DNA of 64,000 nucleotides from Dermatemys mawii (GCA_007922305.1 ML677365.1:11518533-11582532); one strand, 5' to 3'. Shown: positions 23,182 through 34,194, numbered from the stretch's first letter. Numbers and translations: made by a program. The notes: generated by a model from the letters alone, not told the origin.

Positions 23182-24748
23182 GGAAGAGTATAAAAATATT
23201 GCTCAGGCATGCAGGAGTGAAATGAGGAAGGCTAAATAACACTTGGAGTTGCAGCTAGCAAGGGATGTTAAGTGTAACAGGAAGGGTTTCTTCAGGTATG
23301 TTAGCAACAAGAAGAAAGTCAAGGAACATGTGGGCCCCTTACTGAAAGAGGGAGGCAATCTAGTGACAGAGGATGTGGAAAAAGCAAATGAACTCAATGC
23401 TTTTTTTGCCTCTGTCTTCACGAACAAGGTCAGCTCCCAGACTACTGCACTGGGCAGCACAGAATGGAGAGGAGGTGACCAGCCCTCTGTGGAAAAAGAA
23501 GTGGTTCAGGACTATTTGGAAAAGCTGGACGAGCACAAGTCTATGTACTGCAGCAGAGGGTGCTAAAGGAGTTGGCGGATGTGATTGCAGAGCCATTGGC
23601 CATTATCTTTGACAACTCATGGTGATCGGGGGAGGTCCTGGATGACTGGAAAAAGGCTAATGTAGTGCACATCTTTAAAAAAGGGAAGAAGGAGAATCCG
23701 GGGAACTACAGGCCAGTCAGCCTCACCTCAGACTTTAGAAAAAATCATGGAGCCGGTCCTCAAGGAATCAATTCTGAAGCACTTAGAGGAGAAGAAAGTG
23801 ATCAGCAACAGTCAGCATGGATTCACCATGGGCAAGTCATGCCTGACTAACCTAACTGTTTTCTATGATGAGAAAACTGGCTCTGTGGATGAGGGGAAAG
23901 CAGTGGATGTGTTATTCCTTGACTTTAGCAAAGCTTTTGATACAGTGTCCCACAGTATTCTTGCCAGCAAGTTAAAGAAGTATGAGCTGGATGAATGGAC
24001 CATAAGGTGGATAGAAAGCTGGCTGGATCATTGGGCTCAACGGGTAGTGATCCATGGCTCCATGTCTAATTGGTAGCCGGTATCAAGTGGAGTGCCCCAA
24101 GGGTCGGTCCTGGGGCCACTTTTATTCAATGTTTTTATCAATTATCTGGAGGATGGCATGGACTGCATCCTCAGCAAGTTTGTAGATGACACTAAACTGG
24201 GAGGAGTGATAGATATGCTGGAGGGTAGGGATAGGATACAGAGGGACCTAAACAAAATTAGAGAATTGGGCCAAAAGAAATTTGATGTGGTTCAGTAAGG
24301 ACAAGTGCAGAGTCCTGCACTTAGAATGGAAGAATCCCATGCACTGCGACAGACTAGGGACCAAATGGCTAGGCAGCAGTTCTGCAGAAAAGGACCTAGG
24401 GGTTACAGTGAACAAGAAGTTGGACATGAGTCAACAGTGTGCCCTTGTTGCCAAGAAGGCTAACGATATTTTGGGCTGTATAAGTAGGGGCACTGCCAGC
24501 AGATCAAGGGACATTATCATTCCCTTATATTCGACATTGGTGAGGCCTCATCTGGAGTACTGTGACCAGTTTTGGGGCCCACACTGCAAGAAGGATGTGG
24601 AAAAATTGGAAAGAGTCCAGTGGAGGGCAACAAAAATGATTAGGGGTCTGGAGCACATGACTTATGAGGAGAGGCTGAGAGAACTGGGATCGTTTAGTCT
24701 ACAGAAGAGAAGACTGGGGGGAAATTTGACAGCTGCTTTCAACTACCT

Positions 24749-25038
24749 TTCCTTCAATCCCATTCTGACCGTGGTGATCCATATCCTAAAAGGATCAGGT
24801 GAAGAAACTTTCCTTTTGGAGCAGCTATCGCTGGTTCAGTCTTCCTGGGAAGCTTTCACTTACAGACTTGCATGCAAAAAAAAGTCTCTGTGGCCAGTCA
24901 GAAACAGTGGAGACTGGACTCTGGTTCAGTACACTAATGCATGGTATCATCTTATAAACTCTTTACAATAGATGTCCTAGCCTGGATGTTCCATCCTTTC
25001 CATGTATTAGAATTTTCCACAAAGATTCAACATGCTGT
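24749..25038 (+). repeat. 290-bp segment inserted in CR1 ORF2, copy of 26163-26462
   Basis: CR1 ORF2 text is interrupted after ...AAFNYL and resumes with [10 protein letters not shown]. The insert (tcccattctgaccgtggtga ... aagattcaacatgctgtg) matches 26163-26462 over its full length, about 4% different by eye, with an 11-bp insertion in the second copy. No target-site duplication is seen, but both copies share short identical sequence at the junctions (tttccttca on the left, tgtgaaa on the right). Confidence 0.85.
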
Positions 25039-25360
25039 GAAAGGGAGTTCCAAAGAGGATGGATCTAGACTGTTCTCAGTGGTACCAGATGACAGAACAA
25101 GGAGTAATAACCTCAAGTTGCAGTGGGGAAGGTTTAGGTTGGATATTAGGAAAAATGTTTTCACTAGAAGGGTGGTGAAGCACTGGAATGGGTTACCTAG
25201 GGAGGTGGTATAATCTCCTTCCTTAGAGGTTTTTAAGGTCAGGCTTGACAAAACCATGACTGAGATGATTTAGTTGGGGTTAGATCTGCTTTGAGCAGGG
25301 GGTTGGACTAGATGACCTCCTGAGGTCCTTTCCAACCCTGATATTCTATGATTCTATGAT

Positions 25361-25495
25361 TATTTGAGGACTTCATTAACTGAATCAGAGGTTATGGGTC
25401 TAATTCAGGAGTGGGTGAGGTTCTGTAGCCTGCAATGTGCAGGAGGTCAGACTAGATGATCACCATTGTTCCTTCCAACGTTAAGGTCTATGAAG
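25361..25495 (+). mobile_element. CR1 LINE 3' end, right part of the split copy
   Basis: Continues the 3' UTR broken off at 19326: ttgaggacttcattaactga, ctgcaatgtgcaggaggtc, and the tail-like aaggtctatgaagctga. It shows that the 6-kb CR1 inserted into an existing CR1 of the same orientation. Confidence 0.85.
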
Positions 25496-26162
25496 CTGAA
25501 GCTTCTCTCCATGTTCATTTTGTTGACCATTGTGACAGGGCAACATTCTACTCCTGTTTTCTACTCTGTCTATATAGAATTGGAGAGCTTCAGTTGTTTA
25601 ACACTTCAACACAGTTTTTTTACATTTGTTCTTCTCACAGTCTTACTGATCCACATGACATATTTACAGTACCAATTTCTCCTCAGTTCTCTGCTGAAGG
25701 TAGCAATCCTTCTACCCGGAGATTTTTTTCTGGCTCTGCTATCCAGCATCTCTCTTCCCTGCCTTTCCTGCCTGTGTTTTCTTATACTCCTGTGTTAATG
25801 GTCCATTTTCTCATTACCCCATTCTAATCCACTAATTAAGCCCCACCAGGTTCACCCTGGGAGGAATTAACTGATGTTTGTGACCAGAATGCTGGCTCAG
25901 CTGTTGCTTCCCAGCATTCTGTGTCAGTCATGGATTCATTGCATTCTCCTTCCCCTATAATCAAAAAAGCTAAGCAAGGATTTTGTCTTGCTGTCGACCA
26001 GAAATTATGTATGTCTACAATTGCCAACCAATTGACACTTGGTGTTTTTGCTTCTGTGGCTAACATTTGTCCTACAACATTACTACTTTATTTGCAAGTA
26101 GAAGAGAGAACACCTCATTCTTCCCCCTCCTTCATGTGGTAAGGCACCTGGTGTGAGTTCTT
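25496..26162. other. Unassigned sequence
   Basis: Contains overlapping plus-strand frames of 73-123 codons without recognised domains. The 25920-26142 part (frame with SPSPIIKKAKQGFCLAVDQ) reads like an old coding relic, possibly of a DNA transposon, but I cannot assign it. Confidence 0.3.
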
Positions 26163-26462
26163 TTCCTTCAGTCCCATTCTGACCGTGGTGATCCATATCC
26201 TAAAAGGATCAGGTGAGGAAACTTTCCTTTTGGAGCAGATATCGCGGGTTCAGTCTAATCACGGTCTTCCTGGGAAGCTTTCACTTACAGACTTGCATGC
26301 AAAAAAAGTCTCTGTGGCCAGTCAGAAACAGTGGAGACTGGACTCTGGTTCAGTACACTAATGCATGGTATCATCTTATAAACTCTTTGCAGTAGATGTC
26401 CTAGCCTGGAGGTTCCATCCTTTCCAGGTATTAGAATTTTCCACAAAGATTCAATATGCTGT
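26163..26462 (+). repeat. 300-bp segment, downstream partner of 24749-25038
   Basis: Near-identical to the segment inside CR1 ORF2, same orientation, about 1.4 kb away. Compared with that copy it carries an extra taatcacggtc after ggttcagtc. It sits in otherwise non-CR1 sequence, so it is more likely the source, or both are copies of an unrecognised repeat. Confidence 0.85.
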
Positions 26463-26725
26463 GAAACTTGCACTCAAATAAGATCAGTACCAGGTATTGA
26501 CAAAAGACAATAGACAGACAAAAAGACAATAGAAAGCTCTACATTTTCTCTACTTAGTTCAATGATTCATATCCTTAGTTTACAATCATGGCCTTGGTAC
26601 ATTACTCCAATGGAATTATAGAAGTGTAAAAATGGAGTGTAAAAGGGAATTTAGGTTAATGTATTCAAAAGCAGAACATACTTTTCAAACATCTCATTCT
26701 GTGTATCAATATTTTTCTGTTGAAG
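26463..26725. other. Unique AT-rich DNA
   Basis: Nothing recognised except an imperfect direct repeat aaaagacaatagacagac/aaaaagacaatagaaag at about 26502-26540. Confidence 0.4.
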
Positions 26726-26830
26726 AACATAAGAACATAAGAATGGCCATATTGGGTCAGACCAAAGGTCCATCCCGTCCAGTATCCTGTTTACCAACAG
26801 TGGCCAATGGCAGGTGACCCAGAGTGAGTG
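26726..26830 (-). mobile_element. CR1 LINE 3' end, (TTATGTTC)n-tailed subfamily
   Basis: Plus-strand gaacataagaacataagaat followed by ggccatattgggtcagacc and ccatcccgtccagtatcctg is the reverse complement of a CR1 subfamily end whose octamer is TTATGTTC rather than ATTCTATG. About two tail units are kept. Confidence 0.83.
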
Positions 26831-27100
26831 AATCTAACCCTCACTTCAAGGCTCCAAAAACAACTGATTAAATAGAGGACAAAGGAGCAATTAGCAGTAT
26901 AGGGCATGAGTATGGGTCACACCACTCATATTACCATTCAAAGGAGTTATACAGCCCACATATAAAGTCAACCCTTCTTTATCTTTTCTAAGAATTTCTT
27001 CAAGATAAGATGAAAAACCCAGAAAAAAATGGGCCTGATTCACTACGTTACTCTTGGCGTGACTCCATTGACAGTGGATCCAGGTTCGTTTTCCTTCAAA

Positions 27101-27397
27101 GGGTATGTCTTCACTACCCGCCAGATCGGCGAGTAGCAATCGATCTGTTAGTGATCAATTTCTCGCGTCTCATGAAGACGCAAGAAATTGATCACCCGCA
27201 GTGCCCCGTCAACTCCCGTAACTCCAGCTTGACGCGAGGCACAAGCTGGAGTCGACGGGGAAGCGCACCGCCGACTGCCACCACCGTGACGATGGTGGGT
27301 AAGTTCGCTGAAGATACGCTGACTTCAGCTATGTTATTCACGTAGCTGAAGTTGCGTATCTTCAGTTGATCCCCATCCCCCGAGGGAAGACCAGCCC
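27101..27397 (+). mobile_element. MITE with internal palindromes (Harbinger-like), copy 1
   Basis: Starts GGGTATGTCTTCACTACC and ends GAAGACCAGCCC, flanked by AAA on both sides (27098-27100, 27398-27400). It holds two internal inverted repeats: gatcaatttctcgcgtct/agacgcaagaaattgatc (27153-27194) and agatacgctgacttcagct/agctgaagttgcgtatct (about 27313-27362). A diverged second copy is at 45312-45595. The TIR start and 3-bp flank suggest PIF/Harbinger. The frames at 27010-27345 and 27192-27407 overlap it and are not genes. Confidence 0.75.
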
Positions 27398-27400
27398 AAA

Positions 27401-29869
27401 TAAACAAAAAATGGACTAGTTTTGCTTTAATTTTCTTTAGGATACTAACATGAAGTTTTTGTACAGAAGTTATACATCCCTCAGAAGAGCGATTTAAAAT
27501 AGAATTATTTACACAGAGAGATGCTATACACTAGGTGTTATAATTAGGGTTTTTAAAAGTCTGATAATTCAGTTTTATTTATTTCTCCTTCTTTGATGAA
27601 CTGATAAATGTCACTTAAATATTTGCGTGAGCATTCAGTAGTTAAGCTGGTTTTCTTTGAGAGGAAACAACATATACACTTATTCCTCCTCTACTGTATA
27701 TAAATTCTAAACAGTTTCTTGACAGAATTGTGAAATAGAAATGAATGCTTTTAAAAGCATTTGTGGAGTCTGGGGAATAAATGATAGAATTTTCTTATAT
27801 TTCTTGTATATGCAGATAACAGATACATTTAATGCAAGAAGGAAATAGAATTTTAATAGAATTTTTAACTAAAGATCTTGAAACAAAACTAGACATACAT
27901 TTTAATTGAATTTCTGGCTCAAATTACAGCAAACCATTATAAATCATTAAGAATCAGTTTTAAAACTGCTTTCACTTTTACCCGTATTACAAACACAGAG
28001 GTAAGCTTTTACAGCTACAGATAAGTGTTAATAAATTACCCGAATTTCAAAATTAATGGCTGCCCGGCTGCTTTGGGGAGATATCATTGTGTTTCATGAA
28101 TATTTTGATTTTGTGATTAGATCAAAATGCGCTGAATTCCTAAACAGTCATAACTAAAGTCTGCTGATCATAAACTGTTCTTTTTTTAATAAATTATATT
28201 CCTCGCAAATCTGCTGATATGGAATAATTAGAAATTGGTTGCCTGCATTTACTGTAATATTTGCATGACTTTAGATCTCCACCTACTGATCTAGTGGCTG
28301 GCAGGAAATGTACATTTTGTACATTTCTAAATATACCTTGCCTGCAGAGATAATGGTTTATATTGTGATGTTAAGAAGGTTTTTATTTGCAAAAAACAAA
28401 GAGGTGTCACTTGCCAGTTCTGGAAGACATTGATTAGGCTGTTTATGTCATTCCTATTCAGAACTTATTATTTACAGCTTTCCTGTTTCCTTTCCTTTGT
28501 AGGAGATAATGATCTGTCTCTTTTAAACTGCTTAAAGTGTGCCTATTTTCTCTTTTTTAAGGAGTCTTGAAATACATTTTATAGAATGCAAGCATATTGA
28601 AATGGAATGTAAATGGTGTAAAATATAGTATATTAATCAAATATCATATCTGTCAATATAATCTTTAAATTAAGTAGTATACAAATATTTATTGTTAGGG
28701 AAAATGAAAATTGCAAATCCATTCTTTAGTGTGGAATGTATGTATATCTGAATTTGATCCTGTAAAACATATATACTCTATTATTAAATGTACTTACATT
28801 TTGGGTTCATTCATTTCTAAGGTACTGTACATATGCCTATTTATTTTTCCTATGGATCTTCTGAAAGGAAGGGAGGGTGTAGTGTGTATGTAGCATCCAC
28901 TTCTTAGAACATCCAAAACTCACAACATACAGGGATTTTTGGAAACATTTCAAATATAGGAAAAGATCTACAATTTTTGACTCGTTTCTTAATGCTGACT
29001 ATACTTTCAGCAGAAAAGAGTGGGACTACATATTACTATGTCATACAGTCAAGTGATCATACAAAGGCAATGTTTGCATAGTTACATGGTAAAATTAGAA
29101 TAATCTTCCATTTCAATAAAGCCATTAGACAATATGAACAATTCTATGGCACTGTAGTCTTGAAGATGGATTCAGGAAAAATCAATTAACAACAAAAAGA
29201 CGACACTGGTATAAAACAAAATTGTTGAACAGATCTTTGAATTATGATTTAATGGTAATGCCCACTTATTAAGAAAAGTTGACTCTGTTGTCTGCTTTCT
29301 CTAATTGTCACCACACTTGTTACTGCAGCTCAGTGGAATAGCTTCTTAGTCCCACACTGGGCAGCTGGTACTGTAAACTATGAACTGTACTGATCATGGA
29401 CAATTTAGCCGCTAATTTTTCACAACAGTACTGATTTTACATTCCAGCTAATTGTTTAAGCCTTATTGCTTCACAGTGTTATATGGACATTTGTTCTGTT
29501 TCCGCTGACAGTGTGACCCACCTGTATTAATGTTTTCCAATGTTCAATGTTTATTTTCATATAACCATACACCCTCTCTATTTTTCTGTGACTCTCTGAA
29601 ATAAAATGTATTTTCTTTTTAGAAAGGTGACAATAACAGAGTGAGAACTTCAACATCTACACTTGTTCAACCAGATACACAGATTAATGCATCTTTATGA
29701 ATTCTCAAGATTGCCACAGAAATATGCATCTGTATTTTAAGGGAGATATTTTTGACATGGGAAAATCAGGCCATCTAGCCAAATACATATGGACAGATTT
29801 GATCCCAAAAGGGTTAATGGTATTTGAGATGCTCCTTCCACTAGTTGCAATGTGGGTTAGAATTTCTGT
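27401..29869. other. Repeat-poor AT-rich tract, possible conserved non-coding DNA
   Basis: No transposon family recognised in about 2.4 kb, which stands out here. 28020-28520 has mixed composition with motif-like words such as ttaataaattac, gattagatcaaa, ggaataattaga and tatttgcatgac. This is compatible with an ancient enhancer, but composition alone does not show it. No coding frame longer than about 60 codons. Confidence 0.35.
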
Positions 29870-30180
29870 TGCGCCCACTATTGCTGGTTGTAATGCTTGA
29901 TGCTGGATCCAGTTCTATGCTGGCCCCAGCATGCTTTACAGCACTGTGAGCTCTAAGGTATTCTTCAGCTCTATTCTGTTCCTGATTCTATGGGTGAAGG
30001 AGATACCAGATCTGCCCCAGATGTGGATCATCCCACGATGTGGACCCTCTAATGCTGAGGGAATTCCCAGGTTGGGACATCTGTCCAGTTTGCAATTCCT
30101 TTGCAACACCAGAATGGTGCAAAGGAGATTGAGAGACAGAGATACTTTTCCCCTGTGTTTTTATTCCAAATAAAGATTGG
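29870..30180. repeat. Probable old interspersed repeat, family unknown
   Basis: Higher G+C than its flanks and with phrases I associate with a sauropsid repeat (gtttgcaattcctttgcaac, aatggtgcaaaggagattga). No terminal structure could be defined. Confidence 0.3.
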
Positions 30181-31126
30181 AACCAGAAAATCTCTCTGCC
30201 TAATGTTGAAGTAATGAAGATTGTGCCTACCCTACGGAGAACATGTGCAAGGGCAATTTATCCTTAAGATAGCCTTACAATTCCATCAAGGTAAGTGAAA
30301 CCTTGGCTTATAGCCTTACATGTTTTTGACATTGAGTTTATAGCTAGCTGAAGCAGTTTTAACTTACACAATTCTTTTAAAAATACATTTGTTTTATATT
30401 TGTGAATTGTTTCTACTTGCTCCACTTCTTCTGTGTCCATTCATTTCCCCTTTTTGGAGTCTATATATCCCTATAGCGCATACTGTATGCTTATAGATGC
30501 ACAAACAATTATTCAGGTAAACAATTGCTCACATTTGTCTGCATTATGCAAAAATCAGTACTACTCTATGCAGGGCACAAGGGTTATTAAAACAGAACAT
30601 GTGTGTACAGAAGTCTGTGTATATATTGGCTATAATCAAAACAGTAGAGAAAATTGAACAGATAGTATTTCAAATGTTCCTTCATAAATTGGTGAACAAG
30701 TTTTAATCTAAAACAAAGGAATTTTAAGAGTCCCAGTACTGGCAAAGAGCAAATGATCCATGAAGCATCATGTAGCAAGAATTCCACATTTTAGAGGGTA
30801 TGGAATAATTGTCCAAACAACGTTATGGCTCTCCAGCATTTGACTATATCTATACTTCTAAAGGCTTTCAACTGTTTTTGAAGCAAACTCAGGATTTGTT
30901 TATGTCATGTCACCACTCAGAGTAGGTTACTGCTATTTGTGTTAGCAGAACTGCTCAAGGGAAATACAGTTTGTCCAAAAGTGGGTGAGGTGATTTTTTT
31001 TTTTAAAAAAAGACTACCTTTAGTTGGATGGTCCTTGTAGAAAAGCACAGATCTGGTGGGATATTTTATGCTCAAATTATGACCAATCTTAGCTGGAATA
31101 ATTTTCATTCTTCAGTATCCAGGAAG
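30181..31126. other. Unique AT-rich DNA
   Basis: Nothing recognisable. A T-rich then A-rich run (tttttttttttaaaaaaa) lies at about 30994-31012. Confidence 0.45.
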
Positions 31127-31356
31127 CAGGGGTGGTCTGGTGTATCGCAGATTAGGCGGAGGTTCTGTGGAAGATCCATGGGTCTCGCAACCTCGTTGTC
31201 CCCACCGCTGAAATGCCACCAAATCTGCAGCAGCCGCAGACCTCCCGCAGCCATACTGCCGAAGACAACTGACTGCCGCCCTGACAGTGAACATCAGGCC
31301 GCCCACCACTGGTGCCTGGTGCCCTGTTGGAGCTCTGGTGCTTGGAGCCGGCCCTG
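31127..31356 (-). mobile_element. hAT-type non-autonomous element, 230 bp, perfect 8-bp duplication
   Basis: Ends CAGGGGTGG ... CCGGCCCTG (inverted, with mismatches) and identical flanks CCAGGAAG at 31119-31126 and 31357-31364. An 8-bp duplication and CAGGG termini are diagnostic of hAT transposons. The interior is GC-rich without coding capacity. In the reverse complement the start resembles a common turtle hAT family (cagggccggctccaagcacc), which is why I give the minus strand. Confidence 0.88.
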
Positions 31357-31364
31357 CCAGGAAG

Positions 31365-32439
31365 CTGCCTGATGACTTGTGATTTTACATACTGTTCACT
31401 AAATTGGGGGTACAAATATAAAGTGTAATACTCATGAACAGTAAAATGATTTGGGGGACTCCCAGGTAGACTTTGGTTCCTCATATGAATTAGAACACAA
31501 AATAAAGTGGGCACCATTAAAAAGCAACATTTACCAGTACTGTTCTTTGTTAAATTGTGTGTGGTGTTTCCTTTATTTACAAACAGGAATCCTGGAAATA
31601 AAATCTTAAATTTTAAAAAAGATTGAAAACAATTAATTTGGCACCGTTTGTCTACTTGGGACAAATTTCCTTTGAAATTTAGGAGTGACAAGAAAAATTG
31701 ATAGTTTTCCTTTGTATCACAAGAACAATACTGGAGCAAGATTCTTTTTCTGAGATTACTATACTCTATACAATTCAATACATAAACTAAAGTTGTTTGG
31801 AGGACCTTAAATTTTAATTTCCATAATTTCCATTTTTGAGAGGTAGGGAATGGAAGGAAAATTAAATGTAAATAAAAACTGCACCATTAGCTTAATTGGT
31901 TTCCTGTTAAGTATTTGGTAGATATTTACAACTTTATCACCATCTTAGATGAAATATTTGTTTGGGAATTTCACTAGGTTTTAAAAAATGCTAAAGGGCT
32001 CTGGTGGAACATGAAAATCTACACAATGATTCCAAAACTGCTTGCAAGTTCTGCAGAGATCCCAGCAAATCTTGCAAATTGCATAGGGATGGACCACATT
32101 TTTTGCATCTCCACATGGATTCTCCCCACTTCATGCAGAGAAATTTACCTGGGGCAGGTCATATAAAGTGGATTTAGTGGAAAACATTTGCCCATAACTC
32201 CCAACATCCTCATATTGCATAATATCAGCTGCTCATCATAGTATTCTTGGTCTAAAGCACAAGGAGATGCAATTGCAAAGGCTGTTGTAGGCTAGCCCAT
32301 TTAGAGTATTGAAGATGAAGGCCAGGATCTTAAATTGCATCTGATAAGTGAGGAGTCTGTGCAGCATGTGCAACACACTGCGTGTGAAGATATTGTCTAC
32401 CTAGTCTGTTCAAGATATGGTTAAAATGTGACTTGATTG
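31365..32439. other. Unique or old repetitive DNA
   Basis: The stretch 32250-32440 (aaggccaggatcttaaattg) resembles an old LINE-derived repeat found in many amniotes; too diverged to name. The minus frame at 31152-31778 spans the hAT border and is not a gene. Confidence 0.35.
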
Positions 32440-32780
32440 CAGCTTACAAGAACGTTGACAGGGAAGAGATTTCTGCCTGTAGGTGGCTCTTTAATCTAGA
32501 AGAAAAGGACAAGATTCAAAGCTTGGAAGCTGGAGCTAAATAAATTCAGACTAGAGCAAATTTTAACAAGTGAGATGATTTGCCCAGGGACCTCTTAGAT
32601 TTTTTGTGACTTGAAGTCTTTTAAATCAAAACTGGATGTGTTTCTAAGAGTTTTGTTATAGCTCAAACAAAAGTTATGGACTTGATGCAGAAATTACTGT
32701 GTGAGATTCTATGTCCTGTGTTACACAGAAGATCTGACTAGATGATCATAACAATCCTTTCTGGTCTTAAAATCTATGAC
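32440..32780 (+). mobile_element. CR1 LINE 3' fragment (ORF2 C-terminus plus 3' end)
   Basis: Coding relic ggctctttaatctagaagaa, then ggagctaaataaattcagac, then the 3' end gttacacagaagatctgact and cttaaaatctatgactcac. The order matches the copy at 12240-12510. Diverged. Confidence 0.8.
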
Positions 32781-33287
32781 TCACTTCTGAATAGTGTCTG
32801 GGAAAGGGAAGGTATAGTGCCATCCAAGATCATTGTTTCTTTAAAGGCCTGGGACCAGGAGCCTCATAGAGCAGATAGGGAAAATGTCCTCTTTCTCCCA
32901 GCCAGTGCAAACAGTGTTGGGGTTTTAGACCCAGCTGGGGAAGATTAAGACACTAATTAATGACTGGTGGGTGATTCTAGTGGAGACTCCAAGTCCAGTC
33001 AAGGGGGAAGCTGCTGAAGAAGCTGCAGAGGCAAAGAAAGAGCTCATCTAGGCAGCACCAGCAAGGAAGACTGCAAAGTCCCTGAACCTGAGGGGAGAGT
33101 CTGCAGGCCCATGGGGCAGGACTAGAAGCACAATCCCAGGAAGACTGAGAGACCCTTATCTTGAGGGGTGAGCTCTGGGCTGGGAGTAAGGCCTGCATTT
33201 GAAGCCACAGTCCCAAGGAGGAGAGCTGTGAGATCCTAAACCTGGGGAGCTGTGTTTATAGACCAGGAAGGCTAGGAATTAAAGCAG
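32781..33287. other. GC-rich block, probably LTR-like, unassigned
   Basis: Purine-rich text (aagctgctgaagaagctgca, cctgaacctgaggggagag) similar in style to the GC-rich LTR-like elements at 10.9-14.8 kb, but no shared phrase or terminal signature was found. Confidence 0.3.
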
Positions 33288-33710
33288 CAGTGGGCAATAA
33301 TTTTTGCAGGGGGGCCACTCCATACATTTTGGCTGCACACTTCTACTATATTAATGGAGGAGGTGAGGGTTCTGGGATGGAGTTTGGGTGCAGGAGGGAA
33401 CTTTGGGCTGGTGCAGAGTGTTGGGATGCAGAAGAGGATGAGGGATGTGGGCTCTGCAAGGAGTTTGGTGCAGGAGAGGGTTCTGGGCTAGGGAAGGGGA
33501 TTGGGGTGCAGGATCTGGGAGGGAGTTTGGGTGCAGGAGGGAGTTCTGACCTGAGGCAGGGGGGTTGGGATGAAGGAGGGGCTGTGAGGTGTAGGTTCTT
33601 GCTGGGAGGCACCATATGTGTACATAGTTGTGCTAGTGGCGCTATATGTATACATAGTTGTGCTAGTGGCACCATTTTCACATTATGGTGACTTTCATTC
33701 TACATAATAG
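33288..33710 (+). mobile_element. hAT-like element with internal minisatellite (right end uncertain)
   Basis: Begins CAGTGGGCAATAATTTTTGC, like the hAT start CAGGGGTGGGCAAACTTTTTGG common in turtles, then a G-rich minisatellite of roughly 25-35-bp units (33358-33600, repeated gtttgggtgcaggaggga and ttgggatgcag). The frame at 33290-33691 is a translation of this repeat, not a gene. The right terminus and duplication were not found. Confidence 0.5.
33609..33678 (+). repeat. Tandem 30-bp direct repeat, two full units
   Basis: gcaccatatgtgtacatagt plus tgtgctagtg (33609-33638) is followed by gcgctatatgtatacatagt plus tgtgctagtg (33639-33668) and the start of a third unit (gcaccatttt). Only three differences between units, so the duplication is recent. 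Confidence 0.88.
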
Positions 33711-34194
33711 TAAACAGTAGAACATGTTTTAAAGTTAGTGCATGACTCAATTTTTATTGTCTTCTGAAAACTGTATGTTTAATTGTTTGTGAAATGGATC
33801 ATAGGCATGTTCTAGTTAGGCTCAGTTTTAGGAAATGTAGTGTGATTTGGGTACCAGGCTTCCGTAGGTTCCTTTGAACATCCCAGGCTTGCTGTATTTT
33901 CAAGGCAAGCAAATTACAAGGGGTGTTCTAATGAGTGAGGATTAACCAGAGGATAGATAAGGATATATACTGTTTTGAAGATCGCAAACACTGTAGAAGT
34001 GCTAACCATTGTTATCATTATTGCACTGGAAAATGCAGAGCAGTGAAAACATGGAACTTCTCCTGAAGAGACAATTAGATGTTGGAGACAACATACTCTG
34101 TGTAGTAATAATTTGGTTAACTTTTCACTTAGGTACATCCATGGCTCCTGAAACCATACTATATGGGTGCCTCATAAATATTAATGATTTTGAC
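33711..34194. other. Unique DNA
   Basis: No recognisable element or gene. Confidence 0.4.

Larger units (their letters stand above)
21532..25213 (+). pseudogene. CR1 ORF2: apurinic endonuclease and reverse transcriptase, interrupted twice
   Basis: Endonuclease motifs in order: TNARSL (about 21547), GIGITET (about 21615), GVALYVRE (about 21716), GVCYRSPD (about 21839) and LLGDFNHPDF (about 21937). RT motifs: NYRPVSLTS (about 23704), VDVLFLDFSKAFDTVSH (block A Asp, about 23906-23955), PQGSVLGPLLFNVFIN (about 24095-24142) and catalytic block FVDDTKLGG, in which the usual FADD Ala is Val. The C-terminus resumes after the 290-bp insertion and ends GLPREVV then TAA at 25211. Stops in the endonuclease (21633 and about 21670), others in RT, plus the LTR-like insertion at 22482, make it dead. 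Confidence 0.88.
19327..25360 (+). mobile_element. Near full-length CR1 LINE (about 4.37 kb after removing three nested insertions)
   Basis: Runs from a 5' UTR (gcagcgaacagtggaggc) through ORF1 and ORF2 to the octamer tail attctatgattctatga at 25343-25359. It sits inside another CR1 of the same orientation. Subtracting the MITE (676 bp), the solo-LTR-like element (700 bp) and the copied segment (290 bp) leaves about 4.4 kb, near the usual full length for CR1. Both ORFs carry stops and frameshifts, so it is not active now, but it must be comparatively young because it splits an older copy. Confidence 0.88.

Noticed and set aside
31152..31778. 208-codon minus-strand frame
   Set aside because: It starts in unique DNA and ends inside the hAT element, so it is a chimera across the insertion border.
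33290..33691. Glycine-rich 133-codon frame that might look like a structural protein
   Set aside because: It is a translation of the G-rich minisatellite of an hAT-like repeat.
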